Assembly (NCBI RefSeq): GCF_014633365.1
Contig: NC_068344.1
Location: 32,615,170 to 32,679,169, forward strand
From: Diospyros lotus
Taxonomy: Eukaryota; Streptophyta; Magnoliopsida; Ericales; Ebenaceae
DNA length: 64,000 bases
Direction of reading: 5' to 3'
Made by a program: the position numbers and the translations under genes. Below the pieces are notes generated by a model that worked only from the letters and a program-made list of their open reading frames with translations, was not told the DNA's origin and made no database searches. This document shows, piece by piece, positions 43,115 to 55,872 of the stretch (its first letter is position 1; the number at the start of each line of letters is the position of its first letter).

Positions 43115-44162
43115 AGAAATGCCTTTCCTTTGTGATCAAATATCTTAATTTTAATTGTTCCAATGATAACAATTTTACAAGAAGAATTATTTTTCATCAA
43201 TATATCACCAGAAATCAGAATTTTATATGTCGAAAATCAATCCGTATTAAGAGACATGAAACGTATATGCTCAGAGTCGGCCCAAGGCATAGGCCACTAA
43301 AGCCTATGCCCCCCAAAAATTTGGGGCCCCAAACAGCCCCCCCCCCCCCCCCCCCAACACACACAGAGAATTTGGGGCCCCCAAAAAAAAAATCCCCCCC
43401 CCCACGGAGACAGAGAGAACAAACCACCTCCTCTCCTAAAAAAAAAAAAAATAAATTAGAAGCCTCCAAAAATACAATGCCCCACCCTCTCAAAAAAAAA
43501 ATTATTTTCGCCTAAGGCCCCACTGGGCCTTGGGCCGGCCCTGTACATGCTATGTTGAAAATTCAATCTTCGCTTGCTTTGGTGATCTCATTAATTACCA
43601 CCATAAGTTTTTCATCACTAATGTTATTTTCAACAATATTAGTTTTGTCAAAAGTTTCAAGTTGTTTCCCTTTCTGGTTAGATTTCTATCTCTTAAGTTT
43701 GTTTCGCAGTTTATAACACCCATTCTTTATGTATAATTTCTTCTTACAATAGTTATAGATTTCTTCTTTTTTTTCTAGACTTGAATCTACTTTTCTCTCT
43801 ATCACCAAAATTTCTATCATCTGTTATTTCTCTAATCAATAGACTTTCCCCATGATTTTCAAAATTCTTCAATAACTGCTTATTAATTTTTTCTTTCAAA
43901 AATAAAGTATTTAAACTTCATATAGGGTAAAAGTATCATGACTACAGAATATAATGTCTCTAAAAATTGAATACAAAACCAGCAGACAACATAACAAAAT
44001 TATTCTCAAATCCTCAGCATTATGCTTAATCTCCATACTTTTCAAATTATAAACAATTACTTTAAAAATTGTTAAATAGCTTTCAATCGACATATTTTCT
44101 GTCATTCGACGAAAATATAGTTTTTGCTTGAAATGCAACTTACTGGTTAAGTTTTTCGTCAT
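43115..44162 (-). pseudogene. Antisense copia gag-protease relic split by a MITE
   Basis: On the minus strand 44162-43911 reads KLYFRRMTENMSIESYLTIF and RIILLCCLL, i.e. copia gag (UBN2). Near 43758-43700 comes a zinc knuckle relic YCKKKLYIKNGCYKLRNK (His replaced by Tyr). At about 43560 the protease entry region reads ITKASED, stop, IFNIAC (Trp codon now TGA; the catalytic Asp position reads Asn). The frame continues beyond the MITE at 43260-43115 with FHV, then ILMKNNSSCKIVIIG. Heavily mutated and a different lineage from the copia at 17345. Confidence 0.65.
43272..43543. mobile_element. hAT-type MITE, 272 bp
   Basis: Termini CAGAGTCGGCCCAAGGC and GGCCTTGGGCCGGCCCTG are inverted repeats with few mismatches. 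The 8-bp flanks TATATGCT (43264-43271) and TACATGCT (43544-43551) are a target duplication with one change. The interior has C-runs and A-runs and no ORF. It sits inside the antisense copia relic. Confidence 0.85.
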
Positions 44163-45539
44163 ATATAGCTATTACAGTTTCAGCTATAGAGTGGCAATGA
44201 TTTTTTCTTTTAAAATATTTTATAAAATTTGATTGAATAAATATAAATATATTTAAGACAAGGTCTTATGATTCTTACATTATTTTTTTCTCAATACTCC
44301 AAGATTATGACATTTTCCAAAGCCCAACTATAGTGCATCATCTAAATTCATTTATATCAAAATTATATGCATCTTAATTTGTTATAACGAAAATTTAATA
44401 TTCGGCTTTAATAAAGGAATATCGTACCTCAAAATATCCTAGTTTGAAAAAAAGATATCTGAATCTAGGCTGGCAGTCTGTTAGATCTAGAGTGGGTCGC
44501 GGTCCAGTAGGGTCGGGTCCAACCAGATCTGGTCCTTGGCCAAAACAATGGCTTTCTGCAATGAGGGAACCCAATCAGCGATGGAGGTGATCGACGGCGA
44601 GGGGCAAACGGCCGACGAGGAGGCTGCTACAACGACGGCCAGCGAGGATGCTGATGGCCGGTGGCGAAGAAGAAGACCAGCTGAGGCAACAACGAGTGGG
44701 GGAAGGAGCTGGCAGATCTGCTGCGAAGCAAGTCGAAGCCGTCGATGGTCAGCCTAGATGAGAAGCAGAGGCAGGCGACGGGGAAGGAGGTTGTCGGCGG
44801 CAGTGTTTGAGGCAACGGCGACATCATCTGACGATGATGAGAAGCTCACGGTCGCAATCGATTATGAAGGCAAAAACGGCTATTAATGGCGGATGGCGAG
44901 GAAGAACACTGAAACGACCGCGATTCAGTTTAAAAACGCAGACTGGGAACTGGGCTCTCGGTGGGAACGGCATAGGCAGGGGCGGTTAACAGTGGCGACA
45001 ACTAGACGACGACGACGACGGTCAGTGGGCAGGCGGCTGTGGCAGAAGCTGGGCAACTTGAAAATCCAGCTGAAAGATGATGATGATGTACAAATCCAAT
45101 GGTTTGAGATCTATCAAACGTTAATGGTGTAATTTAACGACTCAGATATTAGTTTGTCACAATTTTAGATCAAATACAAGACACAATCAAATCATTAGTC
45201 ACACAACTGAACATAAAATTTAATGAATAAAACTTAAATTAAAAAAAAATTATGAATAAAAATAAGAAAATATCACCATGATAAAATTTATACAATAATA
45301 GTGATATAATTATAATTAATTTTAGGATATTAACCACCTATTTATAAACTTAAACTCATTTGTAGATATATTTAAAAAATTATATCATAATCAAAAAAAT
45401 AATTTAAGAAAATATTTTTTTAAATGAAATAAATTTTAATTAAAATTAAATTTAATATTCTAATGATAGTTAAATTCAAAATCCTATCAAATTAAAAATT
45501 CTAATAACAATCAAATCTAAATTCTCATTCACAATTATA
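44163..45539. other. Unassigned region with a GC-rich island
   Basis: 44460-45130 is GC-rich and has several overlapping open frames (44536-44757, 44807-44989, 44893-45132) full of Arg, Gly, Ala and Glu, with CGACGACGACG runs. None resembles a known protein. It may be transposon- or LTR-derived. The flanks are AT-rich and empty. Confidence 0.4.
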
Positions 45540-46023
45540 ACACTCAAGCTACCTGGCACAAAGGCTACACCCTAGGCTACTCTCTACGTCTTGCAGCTTA
45601 GGTTATTTTTTAAAAATACACCCCAAAAAAACTCTCATTTTTTATTTATAAAAAAAAGTTAGTTATGTATCCCACTATACAGGTAAAGCAAATCAAGTAT
45701 TTATCTCACTGCGTGCGTTTAGCTAACACTGACACACCAAGCAAAAATATTTTAAATAATTCCAGAATGAAACATTAAAAATTAATAAAATTAACAGAAA
45801 ACCCGGAGATTCTCATCTTGAATCAAGAAGTCATGATCCACCAGATACAACAAGAAAATAAATTAATAATTGTGCTACTCAATTCAAGTTTTCCAAGCCA
45901 ACTAGTCATTGTTAATTCATGGTCCACTAAAACCTAGCAAAGCAATGAATTGACTTCATTATCCATCACACAAAAAAAGAGGAATCCTGGGTATGGTTTT
46001 GCCATATTTTTCGTCTGTTTGTT

Positions 46024-46049
46024 GGGGGGGGGGGGGGGGGGGGGGGGGG
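46024..46049 (+). repeat. G26 homopolymer
   Basis: An uninterrupted run of 26 G in 'gttggg...gggtggag'. A second run of 18 G follows at 46253-46270. Blocks A and B have short 'tttttggggagtg' or 'tttgtggggagtg' at the place of the first. Possible G-quadruplex; assembly length may be unreliable. Confidence 0.85.
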
Positions 46050-47544
46050 TGGAGTGCGGGGAGATTACATGGATGGACCAGTGAACGTTAAATTACAGAA
46101 AGGTTCAGATTTTTCATTTATTTAATATAAAAATAAACTAGGAGAAATTACTTAATAAGGGATAGTTCTTCCTAAACAAAAGTATCCCATGACATGTATT
46201 CAAATACAAAGGTGTGTCAAGAAAAAATCATATCTGAACCCGAGGTGGATTTGGGGGGGGGGGGGGGGGGAGAGGGGAAGGCACCAGCTGCAGCCCTCCT
46301 CCCCCCGCGCTCAGCTTCAGCTCAAATCTGTCCTATTTGGGAGAGGAGAGTTGAAATGGTTTATGAATTTGAGGTCAGTCCTCTCCAAATCTTCTTCTAG
46401 ATTCACCCTTGATCTGAACAGTCTTTACCTTACGTTTTGTTTATTGATTGGTAATATGTGCATGGTCATAATCTGTCTATTATATTAAAATGAAATAGGT
46501 TTAAAGTTGTGAAGAATCAAAATCTATATTATTCATTAGAAAAGGCCACGAATTCAAGCTTCCAAATACCAGTGTGCTCCATGGTCCATGCAAGATACCA
46601 GATTTTAAGAATCAGCCGCCAGTCAAATGTTCAAATGTGCATGAGGTCAACAAGCTTATAGTTCTCAATTTTGTAATGATACCCTAATTGACATATTCAA
46701 GTTGTAATAATTTAGAACTATATATCATGAGATTATGTTCTTTCACACATGTTGGAAAAGATCATGTTTAAATCAAGTAAGGAGAGGAAATGGACAGGAA
46801 ATGAGAGAGTAAAAATGTGAGATAAGAGCAAATAAAAAAAGAATAAATTAAGGTTAAATATTAAAAAAGCAAAGAGATATACCCATGCACAGTCAGAATT
46901 AGGGTTGGCAATCGTTCAATTTAATTTTGGTTTTTATCAAAATTATCAGCAAATCAAATTTAAATTATTAAAATCAAAATCAAACTATTAATCATTGATT
47001 TTAAAAATTAAAAATCATAATCAAATCACTTGGTTTCAGTTCGATTTCAATTTTAACCATAGTTTTTTTAATTTTTTTATTTGAATTTAGTAAAATCTAT
47101 AATCAAATCATATCTATTGAAACAGTATTTGATTTTTTTCCAAACCAAACTATTAACCAATCAAACAATTTTTAACCGCGTTGACCGGTTTGGTTTTGAT
47201 TTTGATTTCCCACGATTTCGATTGCAATTGTTATCCTTAGTCAGAACCATCCCGAAACACATTGATTAAATTAAGGTTAAATACTAAATATTTATTGAAT
47301 CTCCCTATGAGATAATAGAAAATTAACAAATTATGAGAAAATAATCAAGATGTACAAGGGCGGAGACATAATTTTTAAGTAGTAGAGAAACAAACAACAA
47401 TAATAAAAAATATAAAACTTAAAATTATACAATAATTATCTATATTAATAAAAAAATATTATAATATAATATCAAAATATCATATCAAATATTTATGGTG
47501 TTTCTACATAAATTCTAACACATGTTTTTTTCAAAAATAAATTC

Positions 47545-48278
47545 TAGGGGTGTTCACGTTTCGATTTGATCGGTTTTTGACATTTTTAATACGCCAAACC
47601 GCTTGTGCGATTTTTTATCAAACCAAACCGCACGGTCTGGTTTGGTGAGCAAAAACCGCACCGAACCGCACCATATTTGCGGTGCGATTCAGTGCGGTTT
47701 CCGCAATTTGTTCAAAATATTCAAAATATTAATCCACTCATTTTTGTAGTGTGATGTTCATGGTTTAATAAATTATTTCATCAACTATTTAATTTATAAA
47801 TTAAAATAAATAAAATAATCTTTTATTTATACAATTTGTAAACAGATTGTTTTTACAAACTGTGTGTATAAAGAATCTGTTTGTAAACAGATTGTATAAG
47901 ATTGTTTGTAAAAACAGAATCTATTTGTAAACAGATTGTATAAAATTGTTTTTACAAACTGTATAAGATTATTTGTAAAAACAAACTATATAACAAATAG
48001 TTTGTAAAACAGAACAGATTGTTTACAATCTGTTTACGAGATCTATTTTTTTGGTTTTGAGAGTAAATTGTTTTATAAATTATTTTATAATTTTTTATTA
48101 TTACATTATATTCGGACGGTTCGATTTTAAATTAAACCAAGAAATCCTCAAACTGAAAACTGCACGGTTTGAAGATTTCTCAAACCGTGTCGGACTGCTC
48201 ATCTTAAAAAATCACGCGATGCGGTGCGGTGCGGTTCGGTCGGTTTTCACAGTTTGTCGATTTTTTTGAACACCCCTA
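47545..48278. mobile_element. hAT-type MITE, 734 bp
   Basis: TAGGGGTGTTCA at the left and TGAACACCCCTA at the right are 12-bp perfect terminal inverted repeats. The 8-bp flanks ATAAATTC (47537-47544) and ATAAATTA (48279-48286) match 7 of 8. The sub-terminal parts hold many copies of 'aaaccgcac' and 'gcggtgcggtt'. The middle has reiterated 'aaacagattgt' phrases. No coding capacity. Confidence 0.85.
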
Positions 48279-48765
48279 ATAAATTATTTAATTTTAAAAA
48301 TAAAAATATTACACATACATTTAAATCATCACAAAATCATAATTGGGGGCAACATTTTTTTAATTAAAGATTAGTTGAGGATAAGAATGTAAACTCAAAA
48401 TAAATATAATAAATCTTCAAAAAAAAAAATTATCTGCACTGCCCCCACAGTGGATCCACCACTGCTCCTGTCCTACACCTACAGTTCTGACTCCTAAAAT
48501 TATTTTCAAAAAAATCAAACTTCAACTCCAAACAGCTTCTCAATGAGAGAGAAAAAATTAGGGGCAATTATGTTCAGCCTGACTGAAACTAAACATCATG
48601 GGTCAAATGAGGGTTCTAAAATTTTTAGTTTGTCTCGGACTGTCATTATTCAAAATTAATTCTAAACCCATCCAAATAAATTTCAAGAAATTGGTTCAAA
48701 AATTCCTATTTAACTCCTGTTAAACTAGTCTCAAATTTTTCCCAAACATATTATTAAAATTAAAA

Positions 48766-50480
48766 TAAGTAAAATTATAATATCTTAATTAAGATATATA
48801 ATTAAGAATAAAACATCCAACAAAAATTAAGATCACAAGAATTAAAATATTATTTTGAATATATGTTAATTCTTTACAAACTTATTAACTTATGAGTTGA
48901 AATATAAATATTAATACAACTTCATAAATCAATGTGAAATGTAATTTATTTAAAAAAAATTATAAGAAAATTAACTTGCGTTGTAAGGGAGGGAACTTGC
49001 GATAGCAATATTCTTATCTCGAGGACAGCAAATGCAATGAGGTGATGGGAAGCCCCCACATCCCTTTATTCACATCACATGCTCTCTGAGAGAGAGCTTT
49101 TTAAGGGTACCCTATCATGTGGTGGACAAAAAGGCAGTGCCCGGCAGAAGGAGAAGGATGGGTTGGCCACAAATTTTCCTTTCTTTATTTATCCTTTCAC
49201 AAAGTTTGCAGTTTGCACAGTGGTAGTGGTGGTGGTGGTGGGGATTGTCGCTATTGTTGAGTACTAAGTAAGTAAGATGGGAACAACAACACTGGTCTGT
49301 CTTCTAACAATAATATTTTTAGCCTGTCTTCATTTCTACTCCAACCACATCCTTATTTTTAGGGATTATGACTGTTTTATTTTCCTAAAATTAAACATTT
49401 TGTAAAATCCATCAATATCCTTTAAGATTTTATATAAATGCAGGCAGTACTTTTCAATTTTCAAATATTACATTGAATATTTTTATTATTTAAAAGCTAT
49501 GTTATGAGATTGATGTTAGGCCGCCCTTAAAATTTTATACAGTTACACTATGGACCATACCAACCCAAATCAACCCTGCCCATGACTCAATCTTGGCTAC
49601 ATCTTGGCCCATGACTTGACCCTATGCTAGTCTACAACAGCATATTATTGCATATTGAATACTTTTGTGTCCGTTCAAGATCTCATTCTTATTAATAGCA
49701 TATCTCATACACATTAATAAGGATTTTATCGACACCATGCCATCATCAAGAAGTCCTGTCAGTCCCAGATATTTAGTTCCATCACTCTGTAAATGCACGA
49801 TGCACGCATGCAGGAGGATCTATAATTCTTCTATATAAACCAGACTCTTTAAAGTCAATGTATATTCTTTCTAAATTACTTATACTCTGTCAATTTGTTC
49901 TTTTACTAATTTGAATATTGAAGTACTTGCAGGTGTTATTCACCCCCAACAGATCGATCCCCCAAACCCATTCTTTGCTGTTGCAAGCATGTCTCTAACC
50001 TTCCTTTCAGGTCGGAAGGAACACACTATTTTGTTAACAATTATAATTTTTTGACTAATGAAAAATTAGTGTAATTATATTTTTTAGAATATAAGAATTA
50101 TCCATTATAATTTACTAAGGTTTCAGCAATACTAAATGTAATTTACATACAGTAACGAGTTTATTGTTGGTGACAATTAATAAAGAAATTTAACTAAGAT
50201 TTGGATAATACAGATTTAGTGAATTTTATGTAAATAATTATTTATGAATAATTTCAACAGGAGTCTTCGAATACCATAACGTGCACGTTACAATCACTTC
50301 TATTAATTAATAAAATATTTTAAAATATCATATATTTATTTTTATTAAAAATATATAAAAATTAAAATAGAACACAATAAATATGCATTATTAAAGATAA
50401 GGGTACCTTAATCAACACCCATTACCATGGTGCCCTTTACCCATTATTTATATGTTTTGTTTTAAGAAATCTAAGTTATC
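48766..50480. other. AT-rich intergenic sequence
   Basis: No supported gene. A (GGT)n-like stretch lies at 49223-49238 and there are several palindromic AT tracts. The short open frame at 49079-49267 has no recognisable similarity. Confidence 0.5.
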
Positions 50481-51751
50481 CATCTTTGAGGACTGCGCAA
50501 AGTATAAACGGGCCTGGAAATAGACAAAGCCGACGCGACGACCGTTTGCCGTTACCCTTTCGTATCAAAAACGTCTCCCAGCATCTTGGACTGCACGAAA
50601 TGCGGGACCCACCACTTTGTGTTTGTTCGGTAGGCATTTTTTATTTTATACCTATAATAAATGATAAACCCGAAATTATTTATTTTATTTATTTACAATT
50701 ATTTCATATTTAAATATAGACAAAATAAAATTAATTTATATATTATTATTTTTGGGGGGGATAATAATTAATACAAGTAAAATGAAGATTCTTTATCTTC
50801 AGAGAGTTTCTTTTGTTTTGGCGTTTGCGTTAAGCTGAAAAATTGCGTCTTTTTTTGTTTTTGGGTTTTCGTTTTTGTTTATTGGAGAAACTAAAAAAAG
50901 AAATCACACCAACAAACAAAACGAAGATTGGTTGGCTTTCCTTCCATTTCTGCAACACCCAAGCCATACATGCGATATACATACGTGTATCTAATTCCCA
51001 TAAAAGCAACCATTTTCCTCTTCATTTTCCCGGAAAATCTCCTGCAGATTTGAAGGTTATCGAAGACCACTTCGCCAACCAGATAAGTTCATTCTGTTTT
51101 CCTCCCACGCTCTCTTGTTTGTGTTCGTTCTGTTATCCTGTCAAGACACAGATATTGAATCTTGGGTCTATAGATTAGGTCTTTGTAGCTGAATAGTCAG
51201 AGCCAGTTTCTCTCTTTCTTCTCTCTCTCCATCTCTCCCTCTCTGAATTGGGGTTTGTGCAGAATTATCAGCAACGAATCCTAATTTGGAGGGAGGATTT
51301 TTTTTTTTTTTGGGTCATTTCTAGTTTTCTGGTGTTTTTTGTGCATATTGATGCAATACTGTGAGAACCCAATTTGAGTTTGGACCAAAATTGGGGGTTT
51401 CTGTTCTCTTTCATCATTGTTGGGCCAGATTTGAGGCTTTATACATCTTTACTAAGACCTTGGCTTGGGAAAGCAAGTTTTAAGGGAAATTTGTCTGTGA
51501 GGAGAAGAAAAGGTTTAGAGGTATAAATTTATGAGACTTGTTTGTTGAAGCCTTGATTTACAGTTATTCCAGGGTCTTCTGCTGCATTCGTATTTGAGTT
51601 ATGGTGTTTTTAGATTTAAGATCTTTGTTCGAGTTTGCAGCTTTTCCATGATGTTATTATAGTTGGACTCATTGGGGTTTCAATTTGTAATGAAGTTATT
51701 ATAGTTGGGTGAATCTGGGTCTATAGTTTCTGAGATTTGATTGTGGGGTTC
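50481..51751 (+). promoter_or_regulatory. Promoter and 5' leader region of the CLMP1-like gene
   Basis: Repeat-poor sequence with CT-rich leader-like tracts (51205-51245) typical of plant 5' UTRs. A TATA-like 'cataaaag' lies near 50998. Upstream ATGs exist (e.g. 51752 is not the first in the region), so a leader intron is possible, but I could not fix splice sites. The boundaries are approximate. Confidence 0.4.
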
Positions 51752-54639
51752 ATGATGGGGAAGCAAAATGGGAATAAGAAGAAGCAGGTGGGAGAAAAAT
51801 CGGGTGTTTCAGGTGTGAAGGAAAGTAAGTTTAGGGCTAACAGCTCGAAAGCCTATGATGAAGATACAGCAGTGTTTGTTTTGATGGCACAGGAATTGAA
51901 AGATGATGGGAATAAGTTTTTCCAGAAGAGGGACTATGAAGGAGCCATGCTAAAATATGAGAAAGCTATCAAGTTGCTTCCCAGAAACCACATAGACGTC
52001 TCCTATCTGAGGAGTAACATGGCAGCCTGCTATATGCAGATGGGTCTCAGTGAGTATCCGAGGGCAATTCATGAATGTAATTTGGCTCTTGAAGTCACAC
52101 CTAAGTATAGTAAAGCACTCTTAAAGAGAGCTAGATGTTACGAGGCTTTGAATAGGCTGGATTTGGCACTGAGAGATGTAAAAATAGTGCTGGGTATGGA
52201 ACCAAATAATATCATGGCTACAGAGATTGAAGAAAGAGTGAGAACAACAATTGAGAAAAAGTGCATTACAGCTAATGAAATACCGATTGATTTGGTTCCA
52301 GAATATGTTGACCCAGTTCTTCCTAAATTATCAAAAGACAAAACACGAAAGAAGAAGAGCAAGAAATTGGAGGGGATGGCAACTGATGGTGAAACTGTGG
52401 ACAAGGTTGAGGACAAAGCTGAAGAGAAGACTGATGGTGAAATTGTGGACAAGGTTGAGGACAAAGTTAAAGAGAAGAAGGCAGAAGAAAAGACTAATAA
52501 TCATAGGGTTAAGGATGAATTTGAAGAGAAGAAGGCAGAAGAAAATACTAACAAGAAGGTGGTTAAGGATGAATTTGAAGAGCAGGCGGCAGAAGAAAAG
52601 GCTAACAAGGAGGTGGTTAAGGATGAATTTGAAGAGAAGAAGGCAGAAGAAAAGACTAATAAGAATGTGGTTAAGGATGAATTTGAAGAGAAGAAGGCAG
52701 AAGAAAAGACTAATAAGAATGTGGTTAAGGATGAATTTGAAGAGAAGAAGGCAGAAGAAACGACTAACAGGAAGACGGTTAAGGATGAATTTGAAGAGAA
52801 GAAGGCAGAAGGAACGACTAACAGGAAGACGGTTAAGGATGAACTTGAAGAGAAGAAGGCAACGGAAAAGACTAATAAAAAGAAGGTAAAGGATGAATTT
52901 GAAGAGACGAAGACAAAAGAAAAAACTAGTAAAAAGAAAGCTGAGAAAACCGTTGAGGGGATGAGGGTAGAAGTTGAGAAGAATGCTGAAGATAAAGCTG
53001 AGAAAACCGTTGAGGGGATGAGGGCAGAAGTTGAGGAGAAGAAGGCTGAAGATAAATTGGTTGTGGAGGAAAAAATAAGTAATGTTGTAGAAGAAGAGCC
53101 TAAAAGGAATATTAAACTGGTGTTTGGGGATGATATACGATGGGCTCAGCTGCCTTTCAATTGCAGTATTTTAATACTGAGGGAGGTTATACGTGACCGC
53201 TTTCCAGCCTCAAAAGCTGTTCTCATAAAATACAGGGACCAAGAAGGTGATTTGGTCACAATCACCAGTAATGAAGAACTGAGGTGGGCTGAAGCATCTG
53301 CTGATCAAGGTTCTTTGAGGCTCCATATATTTGAAGTTAAACCGGAGCAAGACCCATTCTATGGTAAAGTTAAAAGGGAGGAGGAGCTCCACAAGCCTAA
53401 TTCCAAACACAGTAACTCTAGCAAGAATGGAAGTTTGGGGAAAGGTTATAAAACAGAGATGGGACCATCTTGCATCGATGACTGGATTGTCCAGTTTGCG
53501 CAGCTTTTCAAGAACTATGTTGGATTTAATTCTGATGCATATTTGGATCTTCACGAGCTTGGAATGAAGCTCTATTCTGAGGCTATGGAAGAAACGGTTA
53601 CAAGTGAAGAAGCCCAAGACCTTTTCAACATAGCAGCAGAGAAGTTCCAGGAGATGGCAGCTTTGGCCTTGTTCAATTGGGGAAATGTTCACATGTCCAG
53701 GGCAAGGAGGAGAGTGTACTTTACAGAAGATGCTTCAAAAGAATCTGTACTCACACAAATTCAAACTGGATATGATTGGGCACAGAAGGAATACTTGAAA
53801 GCTGGAGAGAGATATGAAGAAGCTGTGAGAATTAAACCAGATTTCTATGAAGGCATTCTAGCTCTGGGCCAACAGAAGTTTGAGCAGGCAAAACTCTCAT
53901 GGTATTATGCAGTTAGTACCAATGTTGATTTGGAAACTTGGCCATCTACAGAGGTTCTTCAGCTGTACAATGTTGCCGAGGACAATATGGAAAAGGGTAT
54001 GCAGATGTGGGAGGAAGCAGAAGAGCAGCGTCTGAATGAACTGTCTAAGCCAAACAAAGTTAAAAACCTGATGCAACAGATGGGTATAGATGGATTATAT
54101 AAAGACATATCTGCAGAAGAAGCTGCTGACCAGGGTGCAAACATGAGGTCGCAGATTAACCTTTTGTGGGGAACCATGCTCTATGAACGATCAATTATGG
54201 AATTCAAGCTAGAGCTTCCTGTCTGGCACGAATGTTTGGAGGTTGCAATTGAAAAGTTCGAACTTGCTGGAGCCTCTGCCACAGATATAGCTGTTATGAT
54301 GAAGAACCACTGTTCCAACGATACTGCACTTGATGGTAACATATAAATGATATTCCTGAACAGCTTGCAGCATTTTTCTTTGTTTTTCTTTCCTTCCCAT
54401 TTTTCCTTCCTTTCCTTCTATGTTTTCTTTTTTTATTCTTCCCTTTATCATTTGAATGCTAATGTCTCTGACCATGTGATATGGTTCCAGGCTTAGGATT
54501 CAATATTGATGAGATAATACAGGCATGGAATGAGATGTATGAAGCTAAAAGGTGGCAGAGTGATGTTCCTTCTTTCCGGTTGGAACCAGTGCTTCGGCGA
54601 CGAGTTTCAAAACTTTATCATGTCCTGGAGCATGCATGA
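51752..54639 (+). CDS. CLMP1: CLMP1/PHOX-type TPR and PB1 domain protein
   Basis: Coding exons 51752-54335 and 54491-54639 (intron GT at 54336, AG at 54490, phase 1) give 910 residues. An N-terminal basic GKQNGNKKK stretch precedes three TPRs (about residues 46-155: [34 protein letters not shown] and [16 protein letters not shown]). A repetitive charged linker (about 205-445) follows, then a PB1 domain (about 451-530, [16 protein letters not shown] with the acidic [10 protein letters not shown] part). The conserved C-terminal helical/TPR part ([16 protein letters not shown] onwards) includes an [13 protein letters not shown] repeat. The last exon ends [20 protein letters not shown]. Arabidopsis CLMP1 (about 750 aa from memory) prevents chloroplast clumping; PHOX relatives share the fold. 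The start could also be the ATG at 51755. The symbol is by family resemblance. Confidence 0.9.
52493..52924 (+). repeat. In-frame 54-bp minisatellite in the CLMP1-like gene, eight units
   Basis: Eight 18-residue units of the form [18 protein letters not shown] (variants RKT, KEV, QAA). Units 4 and 5 are almost identical at DNA level. Looser related units precede it ([14 protein letters not shown]) and follow it ([12 protein letters not shown]). It lengthens the TPR-PB1 linker with highly charged, probably helical or disordered sequence. Confidence 0.93.
54336..54490 (+). other. Intron of the CLMP1-like gene
   Basis: Donor GATG|GTAACA, T-rich interior (long 'tttctttcc' runs at 54368-54450) and acceptor TTCCAG|GC. 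Splicing restores the family C-terminus; read-through would stop at 54344 after only three codons. Confidence 0.85.
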
Positions 54640-55872
54640 GTTTATTTTGATCATTCCAACTTCTGAAGAAGCTGGAAGATCGCTTATTGGTAGTGTGCAT
54701 TGGCTTTTATCTGCATCCCACATACTACATAGGTAAGACCTCCTATAGTTCATTCAATCCAATTCATTTTGTGTACTTAGGTCCTCTAACTTCCATGTTT
54801 GTGATGCTGAAAGTTTTAGTATAAGAGTCCTCACCAGATGCGGAAATAATGTTCATGCAATACTTGAAAAATGTCATCCTAGAACTGTTGAGCACCTTGC
54901 TTTAGGAGAGTGCAATCACCAGCTAATGAGCCACTTTTGATTAAATGGTGCTTTACGACCTGTTACCTTGTGACCTTGAATAATATGTCATCACTCTATC
55001 AAGTCGGCTAGGTTGTTTCTCAATCATTTTAGGTGGGGAGCATAAATTTTAGTCCAGTATCCTAAAAAGTGATAAAAGCATGTGTGGATCCTCTCATGGT
55101 ATTGGTTTCTCCAATTTGTTTAGCATAGCTGTTAAATGCAAAAGTCATCATCTTGAGGTATTCAGAAATTGGAATGGTGACCACATAAGATGATAATCAT
55201 TCTTTGAAAACATTACACAAGTAATACCAAGTCATTCATCTAGGGGGAAAAAAAAAAAGAAAAAGAAAAAACAAGTCATTCATGAAACAGCAGTAAGGAT
55301 ATTACTTTCATACCAAATACATTTTAACTTGCCCTTGGCTAGTGTTACTTTCTTTAGTTTGTTTTTATATGGTGTCATATTTGCTTATATAATGTTTCAT
55401 TTATGTCATTTTTCCTTTCACTTTAAGAGCTTGAGTTCTCACATGACCAACAACTATTATGATACTATAACTGGCCATTTGCACCATAATTTCTAGCATT
55501 AGTTAGACATTTTGCAGTTTCACTTATTTCTATTCATAAATGTAGCACATGCTCCAGTGAGTAATTGCTTTGGTAGAGCATAGAATGTGATAGGTGCTAG
55601 CAACTGAAAATGGGGAAAAGTATGCTAAATTTGAGGATTGTCTAACATATCATTGGATGCTAAGCGCAACGCTCTGTAGTGTCTTGTGATATTTGTTTGT
55701 GGAAGCATCCTTGACCATTATGATCATAATAAAGCTGAAGTCCTTGAAGAATGAATGTCTCATCGACAATCATACTAAGTGCTGGAATAAGTTCAATAGA
55801 GTGGCAAAATCAGTAACTGAAAGATTTTGGCTGAAATAAAGTTATGTGAACTGTATTGAGTTACTGGAAGAG

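Larger units (their letters stand above)
45540..48765 (+). repeat. Block C: third copy of the A/B repeat block
   Basis: Homologous to A from about 11950 onwards ('ggcacaaaggctacaccctaggctac', 'ccactaaaacctagcaaagcaatg', 'tgtgctccatggtccatgc') and again near its right end (48470-48765 against 15850-16115). It carries long G-runs, a hAT MITE and private insertions. No gene. Confidence 0.65.

Noticed and set aside
44536..45132. Possible Arg/Ala/Glu-rich gene
   Set aside because: Three short overlapping frames with CGACGA runs and no domain or splice evidence.
46189..46488. 99-residue frame in block C
   Set aside because: It spans the G18 run and block C repeat sequence, and the aligned block A is not open.
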